NCBI RefSeq assembly: GCF_001547525.1
Contig: NZ_LNJP01000004.1
Location: 310,001-374,000, forward strand
DNA from: Burkholderia anthina
GTDB lineage: Bacteria; Pseudomonadota; Gammaproteobacteria; Burkholderiales; Burkholderiaceae
Length of the DNA stretch: 64,000 bases
Direction: 5' to 3'
Shown here: piece after piece, positions 26,919 through 35,995 of the stretch
Position numbering within the stretch: position 1 is the first letter of the stretch
Layout of the letters: each line of letters starts with the position of its first letter
Translations under genes and position numbers: made by a program
The notes under the pieces: generated by a model
The model's database searches: none
What the model was told of the DNA's origin: nothing
The model's input: only the letters and a program-made list of their open reading frames with translations

Positions 26919-27050
26919 ATCGCGGCGGCGTGCCGCAAGGCCAACGTGTGGGGTGTGTTCTCGATCACGGGCGAGCGCCACGAAGTGCGCCCACGCGAGG
27001 TACCGTACAACACGCTCGTGCTGATCGACAATCGCGGCGAGATCATGCAG
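26916..27050 (+). pseudogene. Aliphatic amidase/formamidase internal fragment
   Basis: Reading on the plus strand, ACRKANVWGVFSITGERHE then PYNTLVLIDNRGEIMQ closely resembles the internal region of AmiE/AmiF-type amidases (nitrilase superfamily), which contains part of the active-site domain. Both ends are missing. It starts at the LuxR junction and ends inside the 3' end of the alpha/beta hydrolase gene on the other strand. The source gene was probably near 340 codons; only about 45 remain. Confidence 0.75.
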
Positions 27051-27816
27051 CAAGAAAGTTTTCAATGATTCGTGCAACTTCGGCCGGTGCCTCTAGCGGC
27101 GCCAAATGGCCGACACCGGGAAGAACGTGCATGGTCGCCTGCGGAATGCGCGGCAACAGTTCCGTCCGTAACGTGACCACGCGATCCACCTGGTCCAGTT
27201 CGCCGGAGATGACGATCGTCGGAACGTCGATCGAAGCCACCGCGGCACGGATATCCTCGCGCATTGCCACCTCCGGCCAAGCGGCTTTAGCTTGCGGCGC
27301 AGCGTTCAGGCTATCCTCGATGATCATTTCACGACAGGCGGCGTCGAGCGGTTTGGCGGTCAGTACGTGGTCGATGACGAATTCGACCGACTCGCGCGAT
27401 CGATAGGCGCCCGTCAGCGTCGCACGTTCTTCAGCGGAAAGCAGCATCGGCGACGGGGGTGATGGCGCGACGAGCACGAGGCCTTGAAGCCCGTTCGGCC
27501 GTCGCGACGCGATGAACTGCGCGACCTTGCCGCCCATGGAATGACCGACGAGTACGTAGCGTTGCAAATCCAATGTCTCGATGATGCCCTCGGCGTCTGC
27601 CGCGAGATCGGCAATGCCATAGCCATCCGCTGGTGCAGCGGACTTGCCCCAGCCCCGATGATCGGTGGCAACGGTGCGATATCGGCTCGATAACCGGTCT
27701 GTCACACGTTGCCATGTCCGCGACGAGCCGCCGTAGTAATGCAGGAACACCAGGGCAGGATCGCCGTGGCCGGCTTGGGTGACGTGGATTCGCGTGCCAT
27801 TCACTTCGATTTCCAT
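27043..27816 (-). CDS. Alpha/beta-fold hydrolase
   Basis: The ATG at 27816 (MEIEVNGTRIHVTQAGHGDP) gives 257 residues. It has the oxyanion region FLHYYGG, the nucleophile elbow GHSMGG with Ser93, a late acid in ISGELDQVD and the catalytic His in GVGHLAPLE. This is a cytosolic esterase, haloperoxidase-like or ring-product hydrolase of unknown substrate. It is divergent from a LysR gene (118-bp gap), its probable regulator. Its last codons overlap the amidase remnant, so the rearrangement joined just at its stop codon without removing it. Confidence 0.85.
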   Translation of the reverse strand: MEIEVNGTRIHVTQAGHGDPALVFLHYYGGSSRTWQRVTDRLSSRYRTVATDHRGWGKSAAPADGYGIADLAADAEGIIETLDLQRYVLVGHSMGGKVAQFIASRRPNGLQGLVLVAPSPPSPMLLSAEERATLTGAYRSRESVEFVIDHVLTAKPLDAACREMIIEDSLNAAPQAKAAWPEVAMREDIRAAVASIDVPTIVISGELDQVDRVVTLRTELLPRIPQATMHVLPGVGHLAPLEAPAEVARIIENFLAA

Positions 27817-27933
27817 TTGCGCTGCCTCTTCTCGGTTGGATGAGGCAATCGTAGCGTCGAGCCTGCAACTTGATAATTGCGCGCGGGATAGCGGCAGTCG
27901 ATAATGGCGTGATCGAATCAGCTTGATGCAAAA

Positions 27934-28851
27934 ATGGACCGATTGACCAGCCTTGGCGTGTTCGTCGCTGCGGTCGAAGAGGGCAGTCTGGCTGCGGCCG
28001 CGCGGCGTTTCGGGTTGTCGCCGGCCATGGCGGGAAAACATGTGAGTGCGATCGAAGCCCAACTGAATGCGCGGCTTCTACAACGAACCACGCGGCGCTT
28101 GAGTCTGACCGATATCGGTCAGACATACTACGTTCGCAGCAAGCAAATTCTGGAAGCGTTTGAAGACGCCGGCCGGGAAGCGCACGATTCGCAACGCACG
28201 GCGCGCGGCGTGTTGCGAATCGCGGCGCCTGTCACGTTCGGTGCGATGCACTTGGGCGAGGTCACTGCCCGCTATCTCGAGGACCACCCGCAGGTCAACG
28301 TGGAAGTGCTGCTCGGCGACCGTTATGTCGACCTCCTGGAGGCCGGTATCGACGTCGCCATCCGGATCGGGAAGCTTCAGGGCAACGGGCTCGTTACAAG
28401 TCGCATCGCGCCATGTCGAATGGTTATGTGCGCGTCCCCCGCGTACATCGAGCGGCATGGAACACCGCGTAGGCCAAGTGATTTACGTCATGCGCAGCGG
28501 CTCGTCTTCAGCGAAGCCGTCTCGGCCGGAGATTGGACGCTATTCGATGCGAAAAACCGCGCGCATGTGATCGAAGGGCCCTGTCGAGTCGCCGCCAACA
28601 ACACCCAAATGCTCATGTCTGCCGCGTTGGCGGGCGCTGGCGTCGCGTACGGCCCCACCTTCGTCTTCGGGGAGCATCTGCGGCGAGGCGAACTCGTCGC
28701 CCTGCTGCCAAACTACCGAGCGACCGAGTTGGCGATACAGGCGGTGTACCCGAGTGCGCGGCGCATACCGCTCAAGGTTCGACGGTTCGTTGACTACCTG
28801 ACCGCAGCGTTCGGCAACGAGCCACCTTGGGATCGAAGTATGAAAGGGTAG
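27934..28851 (+). CDS. LysR-family regulator (CrgA-like subgroup)
   Basis: The 305-residue protein has HTH residues 1-60 (LAAAARRFGLSPAMAGKHVS) and a substrate-binding domain with the DLLEAGIDVAIRIGKLQGNG and ASPAYIERHGTP patterns of the CrgA-like LysR group. It is divergent from the alpha/beta hydrolase and convergent with the next LysR gene, so control of the hydrolase is the likeliest role. No effector can be inferred. Confidence 0.9.
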   Translation: MDRLTSLGVFVAAVEEGSLAAAARRFGLSPAMAGKHVSAIEAQLNARLLQRTTRRLSLTDIGQTYYVRSKQILEAFEDAGREAHDSQRTARGVLRIAAPVTFGAMHLGEVTARYLEDHPQVNVEVLLGDRYVDLLEAGIDVAIRIGKLQGNGLVTSRIAPCRMVMCASPAYIERHGTPRRPSDLRHAQRLVFSEAVSAGDWTLFDAKNRAHVIEGPCRVAANNTQMLMSAALAGAGVAYGPTFVFGEHLRRGELVALLPNYRATELAIQAVYPSARRIPLKVRRFVDYLTAAFGNEPPWDRSMKG

Positions 28852-28996
28852 TCGTGTTTCCGGCGATCGGTACAAGGGCGTGTAACCCCTATCGTATACA
28901 AGCCGTTTCGAGTGCGGCCCGACGTGGTTCGATACGAGGACGAAGCGGGGTTTGTCGTCCCCGATTGCTGACGCCTTGCGCTTGCAAGTACCACCG

Positions 28997-29881
28997 TCAC
29001 GTTCCGAGCGTCGACATCAAATAATCGATCACCACCCTGACTCGCGCCGGTACGCGTCGACCGGCTGGATAGACGAGGTGGGTTGCCATGCGTTCCGGCT
29101 GAAATTCAGGCAGGAGGACTTCGACTTGTCCGGCATCGATTTCGGCTCCGAACAGCCATCGTGGGGCCTGCGCAATGCCGAGCCCGTGCAGGACCGCTGC
29201 GCGCACCTGCTCTGCGTCGCCCGTCAAAAACGATCCCTGCGGAACCCGATGAACGGTTTCCCTTCCGACCTTGAAGCGCCAAGGGCGGCGCTCGTGGTTT
29301 CGAGCGAAGACGACGCCTGTATGTCCGTCCAGATCGGCCAGCCGGGTAGGCCTGCCTTTGGCCGCGAGATAGCCCGGACTGGCGACGAGCAGCGATTCCG
29401 TCTCCGATAGTTTTCTCGCTGTCAGCGAGGAATCCATCAGCGGCCCATGGCGGATCGCCAGGTCCAATCCTTCGCCGACCAGATCGACCTGTCGCTCGGA
29501 TACGGATAATTCGAGCGCAACGTGCGGATATTGTCGAAAAAAACCGGGAAGCAATGGCGTCACGCATAGGCGGCCGTAGGCGGGCGCCGTCGTCAATTTA
29601 ACCAGGCCTTGTGGAGATTGCTGTCGCGTCCCGACCGATGATTCCAGCGAATCGAAGCCCTCCATCAAGGGCTTGGCCGATTCATAGAACGCGTGGCCTG
29701 CCGCGGTGATCACTACCTGACGCGACGTTCGCAACACCAACTGAGCGCCGAGATACTCCTCCAGCGCGGCAATCTGCTTGCTTACGGTCGGTTGTCCAAT
29801 GCCTTCCTCTCGCCCTACAGCGGAAAAACTGCCGCATTCGACCAGTCGAACGAACAGGCGAATTGCATTCAGGCGATCCAT
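28997..29881 (-). CDS. LysR-family regulator of the adjacent MDR oxidoreductase
   Basis: The 294-residue protein begins MDRLNAIRLFVRLVECGSFS with the HTH at about 15-45 (REEGIGQPTVSKQIAALEEY). The effector domain contains GEGLDLAIRHGPLMDSSL and ASPGYLAAKGRPT. It is divergent from the oxidoreductase at 30017. Between them lies an imperfect inverted repeat, ATCGATCCA-N8-TGGAATCGAT (29892-29918), which may be its binding site and would also allow autoregulation. Confidence 0.9.
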   Translation of the reverse strand: MDRLNAIRLFVRLVECGSFSAVGREEGIGQPTVSKQIAALEEYLGAQLVLRTSRQVVITAAGHAFYESAKPLMEGFDSLESSVGTRQQSPQGLVKLTTAPAYGRLCVTPLLPGFFRQYPHVALELSVSERQVDLVGEGLDLAIRHGPLMDSSLTARKLSETESLLVASPGYLAAKGRPTRLADLDGHTGVVFARNHERRPWRFKVGRETVHRVPQGSFLTGDAEQVRAAVLHGLGIAQAPRWLFGAEIDAGQVEVLLPEFQPERMATHLVYPAGRRVPARVRVVIDYLMSTLGT

Positions 29882-29891
29882 GGGTATTCGT

Positions 29892-29918
29892 ATCGATCCA
29901 TTCTGTACTGGAATCGAT
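29892..29918. promoter_or_regulatory. Candidate LysR binding site (imperfect inverted repeat)
   Basis: ATCGAT (29892-29897) and ATCGAT (29913-29918) flank CCA-N8-TGG. The site lies 11-37 bp upstream of the LysR gene and about 100 bp upstream of the divergent oxidoreductase. Confidence 0.35.
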
Positions 29919-30016
29919 GGTATGCCGGGCGGCCGCGTTTCGGCAACAGGCGCACTTGTTTAAGTTACGGCCTGTGCAGTTACCGCCATCACTGTTTGCC
30001 GCTGGAGAAACGCGTC

Positions 30017-31018
30017 ATGAAAGCTATCTGCGTTACCGCTGAACGCTCGTTGGAAGTACGGGATATCCGGCCGCCGAGCCGGCCGGAAGCAGGCCATTTG
30101 CTGATCGACATGGAGGCATCTGCGATCAACCATGGCGACAAGTTGTTTTTGCGTGCGCGTGCCGACGGTAGCACCGCGCTCGCGGCGAGCCAGTACGGCG
30201 TGTGGGGCGCTTCCGGCACCGGGACGGTGGTGGCGACGGGGGCCGGCGTTCCCGCGCGTTATATGGGTAGACGCGTCGCGATCTATCGCTCGCTGAACCG
30301 TAGCGCGTACAACATCGGGCTGTGGTGCGAAAAAGCACAGGTGCCGTACACGAGCTGCCTGATCTTGCCTGAACACGTCAGCGTACGCGACTACTGCGGG
30401 TCGCTCGTGAACGTGATGACGGCCTACGCGTTTCTCGAAACGATTGCCGAGGCCGGGCACCGGGGCGTGATCGCCACGGCGGGGAACTCGGCAACCGGGC
30501 TGGCGCTCGCGGCACTCACCCGTCGGAGAAACATGCCGACGATCTCCATGGTGAGGGGGCGGGCGGCGCAGGAAACGCTGCAACGCTGCGGTATCGAGCA
30601 TGTCGTGCGCACCGATGAAGACTTTGTCGACACGCTCGGAAAGCTGTCCTGCGAGCTTGGAACGACGGCTGTATTCGATGGCGTGGGCGGTGTGCTGACC
30701 GGCCAGATGGCAACCTGTTTGCCGATGCGCTCGTCGATATATTTCTACGGCACGATGGCCGGCCCCGTTCCGTTTCCCGTGTCGGCGCCGCTTTTCATGA
30801 CGAAGGATCTATCGATGCGGCGTTTCAGCAATTTCGAAAGCCGGACGGTGCGAGAGCATGACAGGTTGGTGGCTGCTCTGAGTGCGCTCGAGGGCATGAT
30901 CGGCGACCCGGTGTTCAGGACGCGCGTCGGCCAGGAATTCAGCCTTGATCGGATTGACGACGCCATGGCGTACGAATCGATCGACGGTCGAAAGGCGGTG
31001 CTGACAAGTCGATCGTGA
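30017..31018 (+). CDS. MDR-superfamily oxidoreductase (quinone reductase-like)
   Basis: The ATG at 30017 follows GGAG at 30004-30007 and gives 333 residues. The GroES-like N-terminal domain (LLIDMEASAINHGDKLFLRA) and a Rossmann fold are recognisable. The nucleotide loop reads TAGNSATGLALAAL rather than the usual AxxGGVG, and zinc ligands are absent. NAD(P)H-dependent reduction of a quinone or enone is the likely chemistry. It is the target of the divergent LysR gene. Confidence 0.82.
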   Translation: MKAICVTAERSLEVRDIRPPSRPEAGHLLIDMEASAINHGDKLFLRARADGSTALAASQYGVWGASGTGTVVATGAGVPARYMGRRVAIYRSLNRSAYNIGLWCEKAQVPYTSCLILPEHVSVRDYCGSLVNVMTAYAFLETIAEAGHRGVIATAGNSATGLALAALTRRRNMPTISMVRGRAAQETLQRCGIEHVVRTDEDFVDTLGKLSCELGTTAVFDGVGGVLTGQMATCLPMRSSIYFYGTMAGPVPFPVSAPLFMTKDLSMRRFSNFESRTVREHDRLVAALSALEGMIGDPVFRTRVGQEFSLDRIDDAMAYESIDGRKAVLTSRS

Positions 31019-31227
31019 AGCCATCGATGGGGCGTATCGGTTTCGGGTTCGCCCGTCGATGCGTGTGCCACGCGATGGTCGGGAAGCCGGTGTTTCATGG
31101 CAGCGGCAAGTCAGGCCGACCGTGCTTGATATCCTGGCCGGGATGCCGATTCGCATCGATTTCGATTGACCCGCCCGCGCCCGCACCGGCGCCGCGCTGC
31201 GCAAGTTCCGGTGCGGGCGTCCGGCGG

Positions 31228-32397
31228 CTAGAAACGATGCAACATGCCCATGCGATAGACCATCTGGTTCGGCCCTGACGACGCGCCAGCCGACGCATCC
31301 ACGATCTGTGCCTCGTCGAAGCTGGTCCCGGTACGCGCGCTGACGACATGCTGCCACGCACCTTGCAGATACAACGAAGTGCGTTTGCTCAGGTCATAGT
31401 CGAGCATCAGGGCGATCTGGTGCCACTTGGGCACATATTTCGTGTCGGACGTATACAGATGCGCCATGGTGAACGTGTAGGCCGCTCCCAGCCACATGGC
31501 ATGCGTGAAGTAGTACTGCGTGTTGAGTTCGAAGTTGTCGAATTTCCATGCATTCCACGTCGCGCCATTGCGCAGGGCGGTATTGTCGATCCATGCGTTG
31601 CCGACGGGGTTGTAGACATCGACATGGGACCACGCGGCGCCGACGAGTACGTGGGTAAACTGGTAGGAAGCCGCCGCGCCGATGTCCTGCTGCGACGACC
31701 CGTTGAAGAGATCGCCACCGGTGACCGCGCCACCCGCCGTGAGCCCCGGATTGTCGAGCTTCAGATAGGAAGCCGCCGCAGTCAGGTTGCCGTTCTGGTA
31801 GTTCAGCGTGGCGCCCCACACGCGATTGTTCGAGAATCCGCCGGGCTGGTTGCTGAAGCCGTACATCGCTTCGGCCGTGAGTCCCCGGTATGTCGGGGTC
31901 ACATACTTGACGGCATTGTCGACGCGGAAATCCCAGTCCGTATTGTCGTTGTCGAACGGGTGGGTCGCGATGTCGCCCGCCCAGTTGCCGGCCGCCGTGA
32001 TGCCGCCGAAGCCGAGCGCGTCGACGCTGGTGTCGTACTGGCGTCCGAGCGTGAGCGTGCCATACCGTGAAGACGACAGGCCCACGAACGCCTGACGGCC
32101 GAACATGCTCGAATCCTGACCCAGCTTGCCGCTGTTCGCGTTGAAGCCGTTTTCGAGCTGAAAGATGGCCTTGTCGCCGCCGCCGAGATCTTCACTGCCT
32201 TTCAAGCCCCAGCGGCTGCCGAAGGTGTCTCCGCTCGACAGCTGCCATGCGCGATGACCGCCTGCGTTGGTCGTGAAGTTGAGGCCTTCGTCTATCAGCC
32301 CGTATAGCGTGACGCTCTGCTGTGCGTGCGCCGCACCGGCGAGCAGGAGTGCCGGCGCGAATGCGAGCCAGCGCAATTTCATCGATTGACGTTTCAT
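31228..32397 (-). CDS. Gram-negative porin, OmpC-like
   Basis: The 389-residue protein has a signal peptide (MKLRWLAFAPALLLAGAAHA) and then the neisserial/Burkholderia porin start QSVTLYGLIDEGLNF. Strand motifs include SRWGLKGSEDLGGGDKAIFQ, MFGRQAFVGLSS and GTLTLGRQYD, the loop-3 eyelet region HPFDNDNTDWDF follows, and the C-terminus ends in Phe (MGMLHRF) as needed for BAM assembly. It forms a trimeric 16-strand diffusion channel. It is a single gene with a roughly 400-bp upstream region. Confidence 0.93.
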   Translation of the reverse strand: MKRQSMKLRWLAFAPALLLAGAAHAQQSVTLYGLIDEGLNFTTNAGGHRAWQLSSGDTFGSRWGLKGSEDLGGGDKAIFQLENGFNANSGKLGQDSSMFGRQAFVGLSSSRYGTLTLGRQYDTSVDALGFGGITAAGNWAGDIATHPFDNDNTDWDFRVDNAVKYVTPTYRGLTAEAMYGFSNQPGGFSNNRVWGATLNYQNGNLTAAASYLKLDNPGLTAGGAVTGGDLFNGSSQQDIGAAASYQFTHVLVGAAWSHVDVYNPVGNAWIDNTALRNGATWNAWKFDNFELNTQYYFTHAMWLGAAYTFTMAHLYTSDTKYVPKWHQIALMLDYDLSKRTSLYLQGAWQHVVSARTGTSFDEAQIVDASAGASSGPNQMVYRMGMLHRF

Positions 32398-32752
32398 TTA
32401 GTTGCTCTGATGGTGTGGTTGGATAGTCGGCACCGGATAGCGCTGACGTCGATGTCGTCCCGAGATGCGATATCGGAGGACGAGGCAGTGTAGGCAGAGG
32501 AAAAGCGGTCGCCGCAACGTGCACGGAAAGACAATCTTTCAGTATTCGAAAGCGTCATGTACCGCTAAATGTCGTGCGAAAAGATGGAGTGTCTTGGAGC
32601 CTCGATGGCGATCACACGCTTGGCGACGTGTTGTTTTAAATTTTCCTCCGGTTGACATCGAGATTTTATTCGCGTGAAACGTCGGCATGTCGGAAAAGTC
32701 GATCCACGTGGCGATCTGCCGATCACCGTCGACGATCGAGTCGGATCAATTC
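32398..32752. other. Intergenic region upstream of the porin
   Basis: There is no gene of note here. The region is AT-richer and should hold the porin promoter on the minus strand, but I cannot place it with confidence. A TTGACA at 32652-32657 on the plus strand has no good -10 partner. Confidence 0.4.
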
Positions 32753-32784
32753 AAAAAAAGCGCGCGGCCGCGAGGCTCGCGCGC
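32753..32784 (-). terminator. Rho-independent terminator of the first DUF4148 gene
   Basis: On the minus strand GCGCGCG (complement of 78-84 in the 327xx range) and CGCGCGC pair around an inner GCC/GGC stem, followed by seven T (A-run at 32753-32759 on the plus strand). It lies 30 bp after the stop at 32814. Confidence 0.75.
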
Positions 32785-32813
32785 AAACTCGGAGAACGGT
32801 TGCCGGAGAGGAT

Positions 32814-33119
32814 TCAGTTACCGCTCGACGCGACGGTATTGGCGGCCCCGACGCAATCCTGCCGGTACTTCTGCATCAGGCGCGCCTGTGCCGAATCGAT
32901 ATCGTCGGGATAGCTGCTTTCGTCGCCGGACGACGGGTTGTAGCCGACTGACTCCAGCTCGTTCAGTTCATTGACGAGCTGCCGGTGCGAGACCGGCCCT
33001 TTCGCGTGCACGAACGGATAGTCGTGGCATTGCGCCGACGTGAGTTTCGTCTCGGCATGTGCGGAGACGCTCAATGCGAGCATCGCGGCGCAAGCGAGGT
33101 AACGGACGGGGTGATTCAT
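32814..33119 (-). CDS. Periplasmic DUF4148-family protein
   Basis: The ATG at 33119 follows AGGAG and gives 101 residues. A signal peptide (MNHPVRYLACAAMLALSVSAHA) is followed by the DUF4148 pattern: a polar start, then LVNELNELESVGYNPSSGDE and YPDDIDSAQARL. DUF4148 proteins are small exported proteins multiplied in Burkholderia; their function is unknown to me. It faces the two-component system across a region holding two TRAA-N6-TTCA elements, one oriented toward this gene 105 bp upstream, so it is probably a target of the adjacent response regulator. Confidence 0.85.
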   Translation of the reverse strand: MNHPVRYLACAAMLALSVSAHAETKLTSAQCHDYPFVHAKGPVSHRQLVNELNELESVGYNPSSGDESSYPDDIDSAQARLMQKYRQDCVGAANTVASSGN

Positions 33120-33223
33120 CTTCGGCTCCTGGATAGCGTTGGGTCGAGGCCGCACGGCAGGGAGCCTGCGTCGGCCGCAGGACGAAGATTACGGAGGCAG
33201 GGCTATCTAAACCGCAGCGCGAT

Positions 33224-33241
33224 GATGAAACATGTTTTAGG
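33224..33241 (-). promoter_or_regulatory. TRAA-N6-TTCA element, copy 1
   Basis: On the minus strand CCTAAA-ACATG-TTTCATC, 105 bp upstream of the DUF4148 gene at 33119 and pointing toward it. The two half-sites are 11 bp apart, as for tandem OmpR-type binding. Confidence 0.55.
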
Positions 33242-33284
33242 CAAGCCGGATCGTGCCATGCACGGGCTGCCGCATGCATGGGAA

Positions 33285-33302
33285 GTTAAAGAATCCTTCA
33301 TG
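33285..33302 (+). promoter_or_regulatory. TRAA-N6-TTCA element, copy 2
   Basis: GTTAAA-GAATC-CTTCATG on the plus strand, 82 bp upstream of the small secreted protein gene at 33384 and pointing toward it. Confidence 0.55.
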
Positions 33303-33383
33303 CGCGTGTTTCCGGATGGTTAGGAACAGCGGCGTATCGTCGAGCGACCCATCGATCGATGCCGCGCACAAGGAGGGAATGCA

Positions 33384-33593
33384 ATGAAGTCAATCGTCAT
33401 GATGGCTGGACTCGTCGCGCTGGCGTGTGCGTCGCTACCGGCGTTCGCGAAGGTGCAGGGCACCGGGCTCGCGGTCGCCGATGTGACGCTCGCGCACGCG
33501 AAAGCCGAACAGCGGGATCGTGCGAGCGATGCCGCACGTGATCTCGCATCGCATCGCGCGGACAAATCGGGCACACGATCGCACCCGGGCTGA
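33384..33593 (+). CDS. Small exported protein (69 aa)
   Basis: An AGGAGGG ribosome site at 33371-33377 precedes ATG 33384. The signal peptide is clear (MKSIVMMAGLVALACASLPA, cleavage after FA), leaving a mature part of about 47 residues rich in Ala, Asp and Arg (HAKAEQRDRASDAARDLASH). It resembles the small exported proteins that accompany DUF4148 genes, without a full motif. It is divergent from a DUF4148 gene and upstream of the response regulator, within the TRAA-N6-TTCA block. Confidence 0.7.
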   Translation: MKSIVMMAGLVALACASLPAFAKVQGTGLAVADVTLAHAKAEQRDRASDAARDLASHRADKSGTRSHPG

Positions 33594-33655
33594 TGTCGCG
33601 TTGCGGCGCTTCGTACGGCGCGTGTCCACGACGGCCGGCGCGCCATGTTGCCGGA

Positions 33656-33673
33656 CATGAAACTTTCTTCATG
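33656..33673 (+). promoter_or_regulatory. TRAA-N6-TTCA element, copy 3 (palindromic)
   Basis: CATGAA-ACTTTC-TTCATG is a perfect inverted repeat 107 bp upstream of the response regulator at 33780, which would allow autoregulation. It reads as the same pattern on both strands. Confidence 0.5.
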
Positions 33674-33779
33674 AAGCGGATGCGCATCCTTTACGCGTGC
33701 GCGTATAAGCTCGACTCGAGCGCGTTCGACCGTTGGGTATCGACACGCAACTCCCTTTCGACGAAGACGAGAATCGTAC

Positions 33780-34526
33780 ATGGCATCATCAGCTTTCCCG
33801 GTCAACGAGCCCGCGCTGCCCGACGAGCCGGCCGAGGGCCGAGCGGCCATCGCACACGTACTCGCGATCGAAGACGACGAAATCACCGCGAACGAAATAG
33901 TCGGGGAGCTGGAGAGGCGTGGCTTTACGGTCGAATGGGTGGCGAACGGGCGCGACGGCATGGTCCGCGCGCTCGGCAACGAGTTCGACGTGATCACGCT
34001 CGATCGGATGCTCCCGGTCGTCGATGGTCTCACGATCCTGACCACGATGCGCAGCGTCGGCGTGCGCACCCCCGTGCTGATGCTGAGTGCGCTCGGCGAT
34101 GTCGACGAGCGGGTTCGCGGGTTGCGCGCGGGCGGCGACGACTACCTGACCAAACCGTTCGATCCCGAGGAAATGGCCGCTCGTCTGGAGGTGCTGCTGC
34201 GGCGGAGCCACGCCGCGCCGGCCGCGCTCGACACGACGCTGGTCGTCGGTCCGCTCAAGCTCGACCTGATCTCGCGCAAGGTGTTTCGCGACGGCGAAGA
34301 AATCGTGTTGCTGCCGACCGAATATCGCGTGCTCGAATACATGATGCGCAATGCCGGGCAAACCATCACGCGGACGATGCTGTTCGAGGCCGTATGGGGC
34401 TATCACTTCGATCCCGGCACGAACCTGATCGAAGTGCACATGGGCCGGTTGCGCCGGAAGATCGATCCACCCGATGCGAAGCAGATGATCCAGACGGTAC
34501 GCGGTGCAGGGTATCGCCTTGGCTGA
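33780..34526 (+). CDS. OmpR/PhoB-family response regulator
   Basis: The 248-residue protein has a CheY-like receiver at about 25-140 with the acidic pair EDDE, phospho-acceptor Asp75 (VITLDRMLP), the switch region LMLSAL and Lys in TKPFDPEEMAARL. A winged-helix DNA-binding domain spans about 150-247 (RVLEYMMRNAGQTITRTMLF, NLIEVHMGRLRRKID, GAGYRLG). It overlaps the kinase gene by 23 nt, so the pair is translationally coupled. It is the best candidate to bind the eight TRAA-N6-TTCA elements in this block. Confidence 0.94.
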   Translation: MASSAFPVNEPALPDEPAEGRAAIAHVLAIEDDEITANEIVGELERRGFTVEWVANGRDGMVRALGNEFDVITLDRMLPVVDGLTILTTMRSVGVRTPVLMLSALGDVDERVRGLRAGGDDYLTKPFDPEEMAARLEVLLRRSHAAPAALDTTLVVGPLKLDLISRKVFRDGEEIVLLPTEYRVLEYMMRNAGQTITRTMLFEAVWGYHFDPGTNLIEVHMGRLRRKIDPPDAKQMIQTVRGAGYRLG

Positions 34527-35937
34527 GCCGGATCCCGTGGCGTCCGTCGCGCATCACGTCCACCCGGCACCCGCGCGACGCTGGTATTCGAGTACGTTTC
34601 GGCTCGTGTCGGTCTATGCGGTCACGTTCTCCGTGTCGGTCATGCTGCTGCTCGGTTTCATCGCATCGGTGATCACGCATGACATGGAGCGGGAAACCGA
34701 TACGGTGATCGACTGGCAGATGATCTACTTCGATTCGATACAGGACGGCCAGCTTCCCGCCGCGATCCAGCACCGGATCGAGCACGAGCGAATGCACACC
34801 AACTACTACGGACTCTTTACCGCGGACGGCAGGCATATTGCCGGCGATGTGCTGGCGTTGCCGGCGGGCATGCGGCCGACCCGCAACGGCGTGACGCTCG
34901 ATCACACGATGCCGATCTCGGGAGACCAGGTGCCGCCGGTCGTGCGCGCGATGGCGGAGCGGCGTGCGAACGGCGACGTGCTGGTGCTCGGTCGCGACCT
35001 CACACATATCCTGCGGATCCGCGCGGCGATCATCCAGGCGCTGGTCGGCGGCGGGCTGCTTTGCCTGGGCGCGGGCGTCGTGGGCGGCTTGATGCTGAGC
35101 GTGCGGCAAATGCGGCGTCTGAAGGAGGTCCGGCGCATCACGCAGGGTATTGCGCAGGGCGACCTCGGCCAGCGGCTGCCGGTCGGCGGACACGACGAGA
35201 TCGATCTGCTGTCCCATCTCGTCAACCACATGCTCGAGGAGATCGAGCGCCTGATGAACGAGGTCAAGGGTGTCTGCGACGGCATCGCGCATGACTTGCG
35301 AACCCCGCTCGCGCACGTGCACACGCTGCTCGCGCAGGCGGCGCAGCGTGCGGCGCGGTTCGACGATGCCGTGCTGGCGAATCTCGTTTCGCGTGCGCGC
35401 AACGAGACCGACGTGTTGCTCGGCCGTTTCCGCGCGATGCTGCGTATCGCCGAAATCGGCTCGTTGCAGCGGCGAGGCGGATTCGCGGAGCTGTCGCTGG
35501 AGGATCTGGTGCTGGACGTCGGGCAGTTGTTCGAACCGCTCGCGGACAGTCGCGCGATCCGCTTCGTGCAGGCCGTCGAACCGGTCGCGCGGATACACGG
35601 CGATCGCGCCCTCTTGTTCGAGGCACTGAGCAATCTGCTCGACAACGCGCTCAAGTACACGACGTCGGGCGATACGGTACGCCTCGAACTTCACGACACG
35701 CCGTGCGGTCCGCGCATCGACGTGATCGACAATGGCCCGGGCATCGCGGCCGACGAGCGCGAGGCGGTGCTGCGGTATCGGTACCGCAGCCGCCGTACCG
35801 GGCATCTCGCCGGGGCCGGGCTCGGCCTGAGCATCGTGTCGACGGTCGTCAACGTGCACGATTTCACGTTGCGCATAGGCAATGCCGAGCCCGGCACGCG
35901 CGTGACGATCGAATGCTGGCCGAGGTCGCTGGGATGA
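34504..35937 (+). CDS. Sensor histidine kinase paired with the response regulator
   Basis: The GTG start at 34504 overlaps the regulator gene and gives 477 residues. TM1 is at about 32-54, a periplasmic sensor of some 110 residues follows (TDTVIDWQMIYFDSIQDGQL), TM2 is at about 178-198, then HAMP, then a HisKA dimerisation helix with His263 (GIAHDLRTPL). The ATPase has an N-box NLLDNALKYT near 381, G1 DNGPGIAADE and G2 GAGLGLSIV. The signal is unknown. Nearby porin, efflux and small-envelope-protein genes suggest an envelope or toxic-compound stimulus. Confidence 0.93.
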   Translation: MQGIALAEPDPVASVAHHVHPAPARRWYSSTFRLVSVYAVTFSVSVMLLLGFIASVITHDMERETDTVIDWQMIYFDSIQDGQLPAAIQHRIEHERMHTNYYGLFTADGRHIAGDVLALPAGMRPTRNGVTLDHTMPISGDQVPPVVRAMAERRANGDVLVLGRDLTHILRIRAAIIQALVGGGLLCLGAGVVGGLMLSVRQMRRLKEVRRITQGIAQGDLGQRLPVGGHDEIDLLSHLVNHMLEEIERLMNEVKGVCDGIAHDLRTPLAHVHTLLAQAAQRAARFDDAVLANLVSRARNETDVLLGRFRAMLRIAEIGSLQRRGGFAELSLEDLVLDVGQLFEPLADSRAIRFVQAVEPVARIHGDRALLFEALSNLLDNALKYTTSGDTVRLELHDTPCGPRIDVIDNGPGIAADEREAVLRYRYRSRRTGHLAGAGLGLSIVSTVVNVHDFTLRIGNAEPGTRVTIECWPRSLG

Positions 35938-35995
35938 CGGCCGTCCGGACGAGGCCGCATGTGCCTGCGTATTCCAGCCGCGAGGCCGGTTGACG

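Noticed and set aside
26664..27068. A 134-codon plus-strand frame that could be called one gene
   Set aside because: Only its last third resembles an amidase; the first part is antisense to the LuxR fragment. It is a fusion made by rearrangement.
32652..32680. TTGACA at 32652 as a plus-strand promoter
   Set aside because: No -10 at 16-18 bp and no plus-strand gene follows; the next gene is on the other strand.
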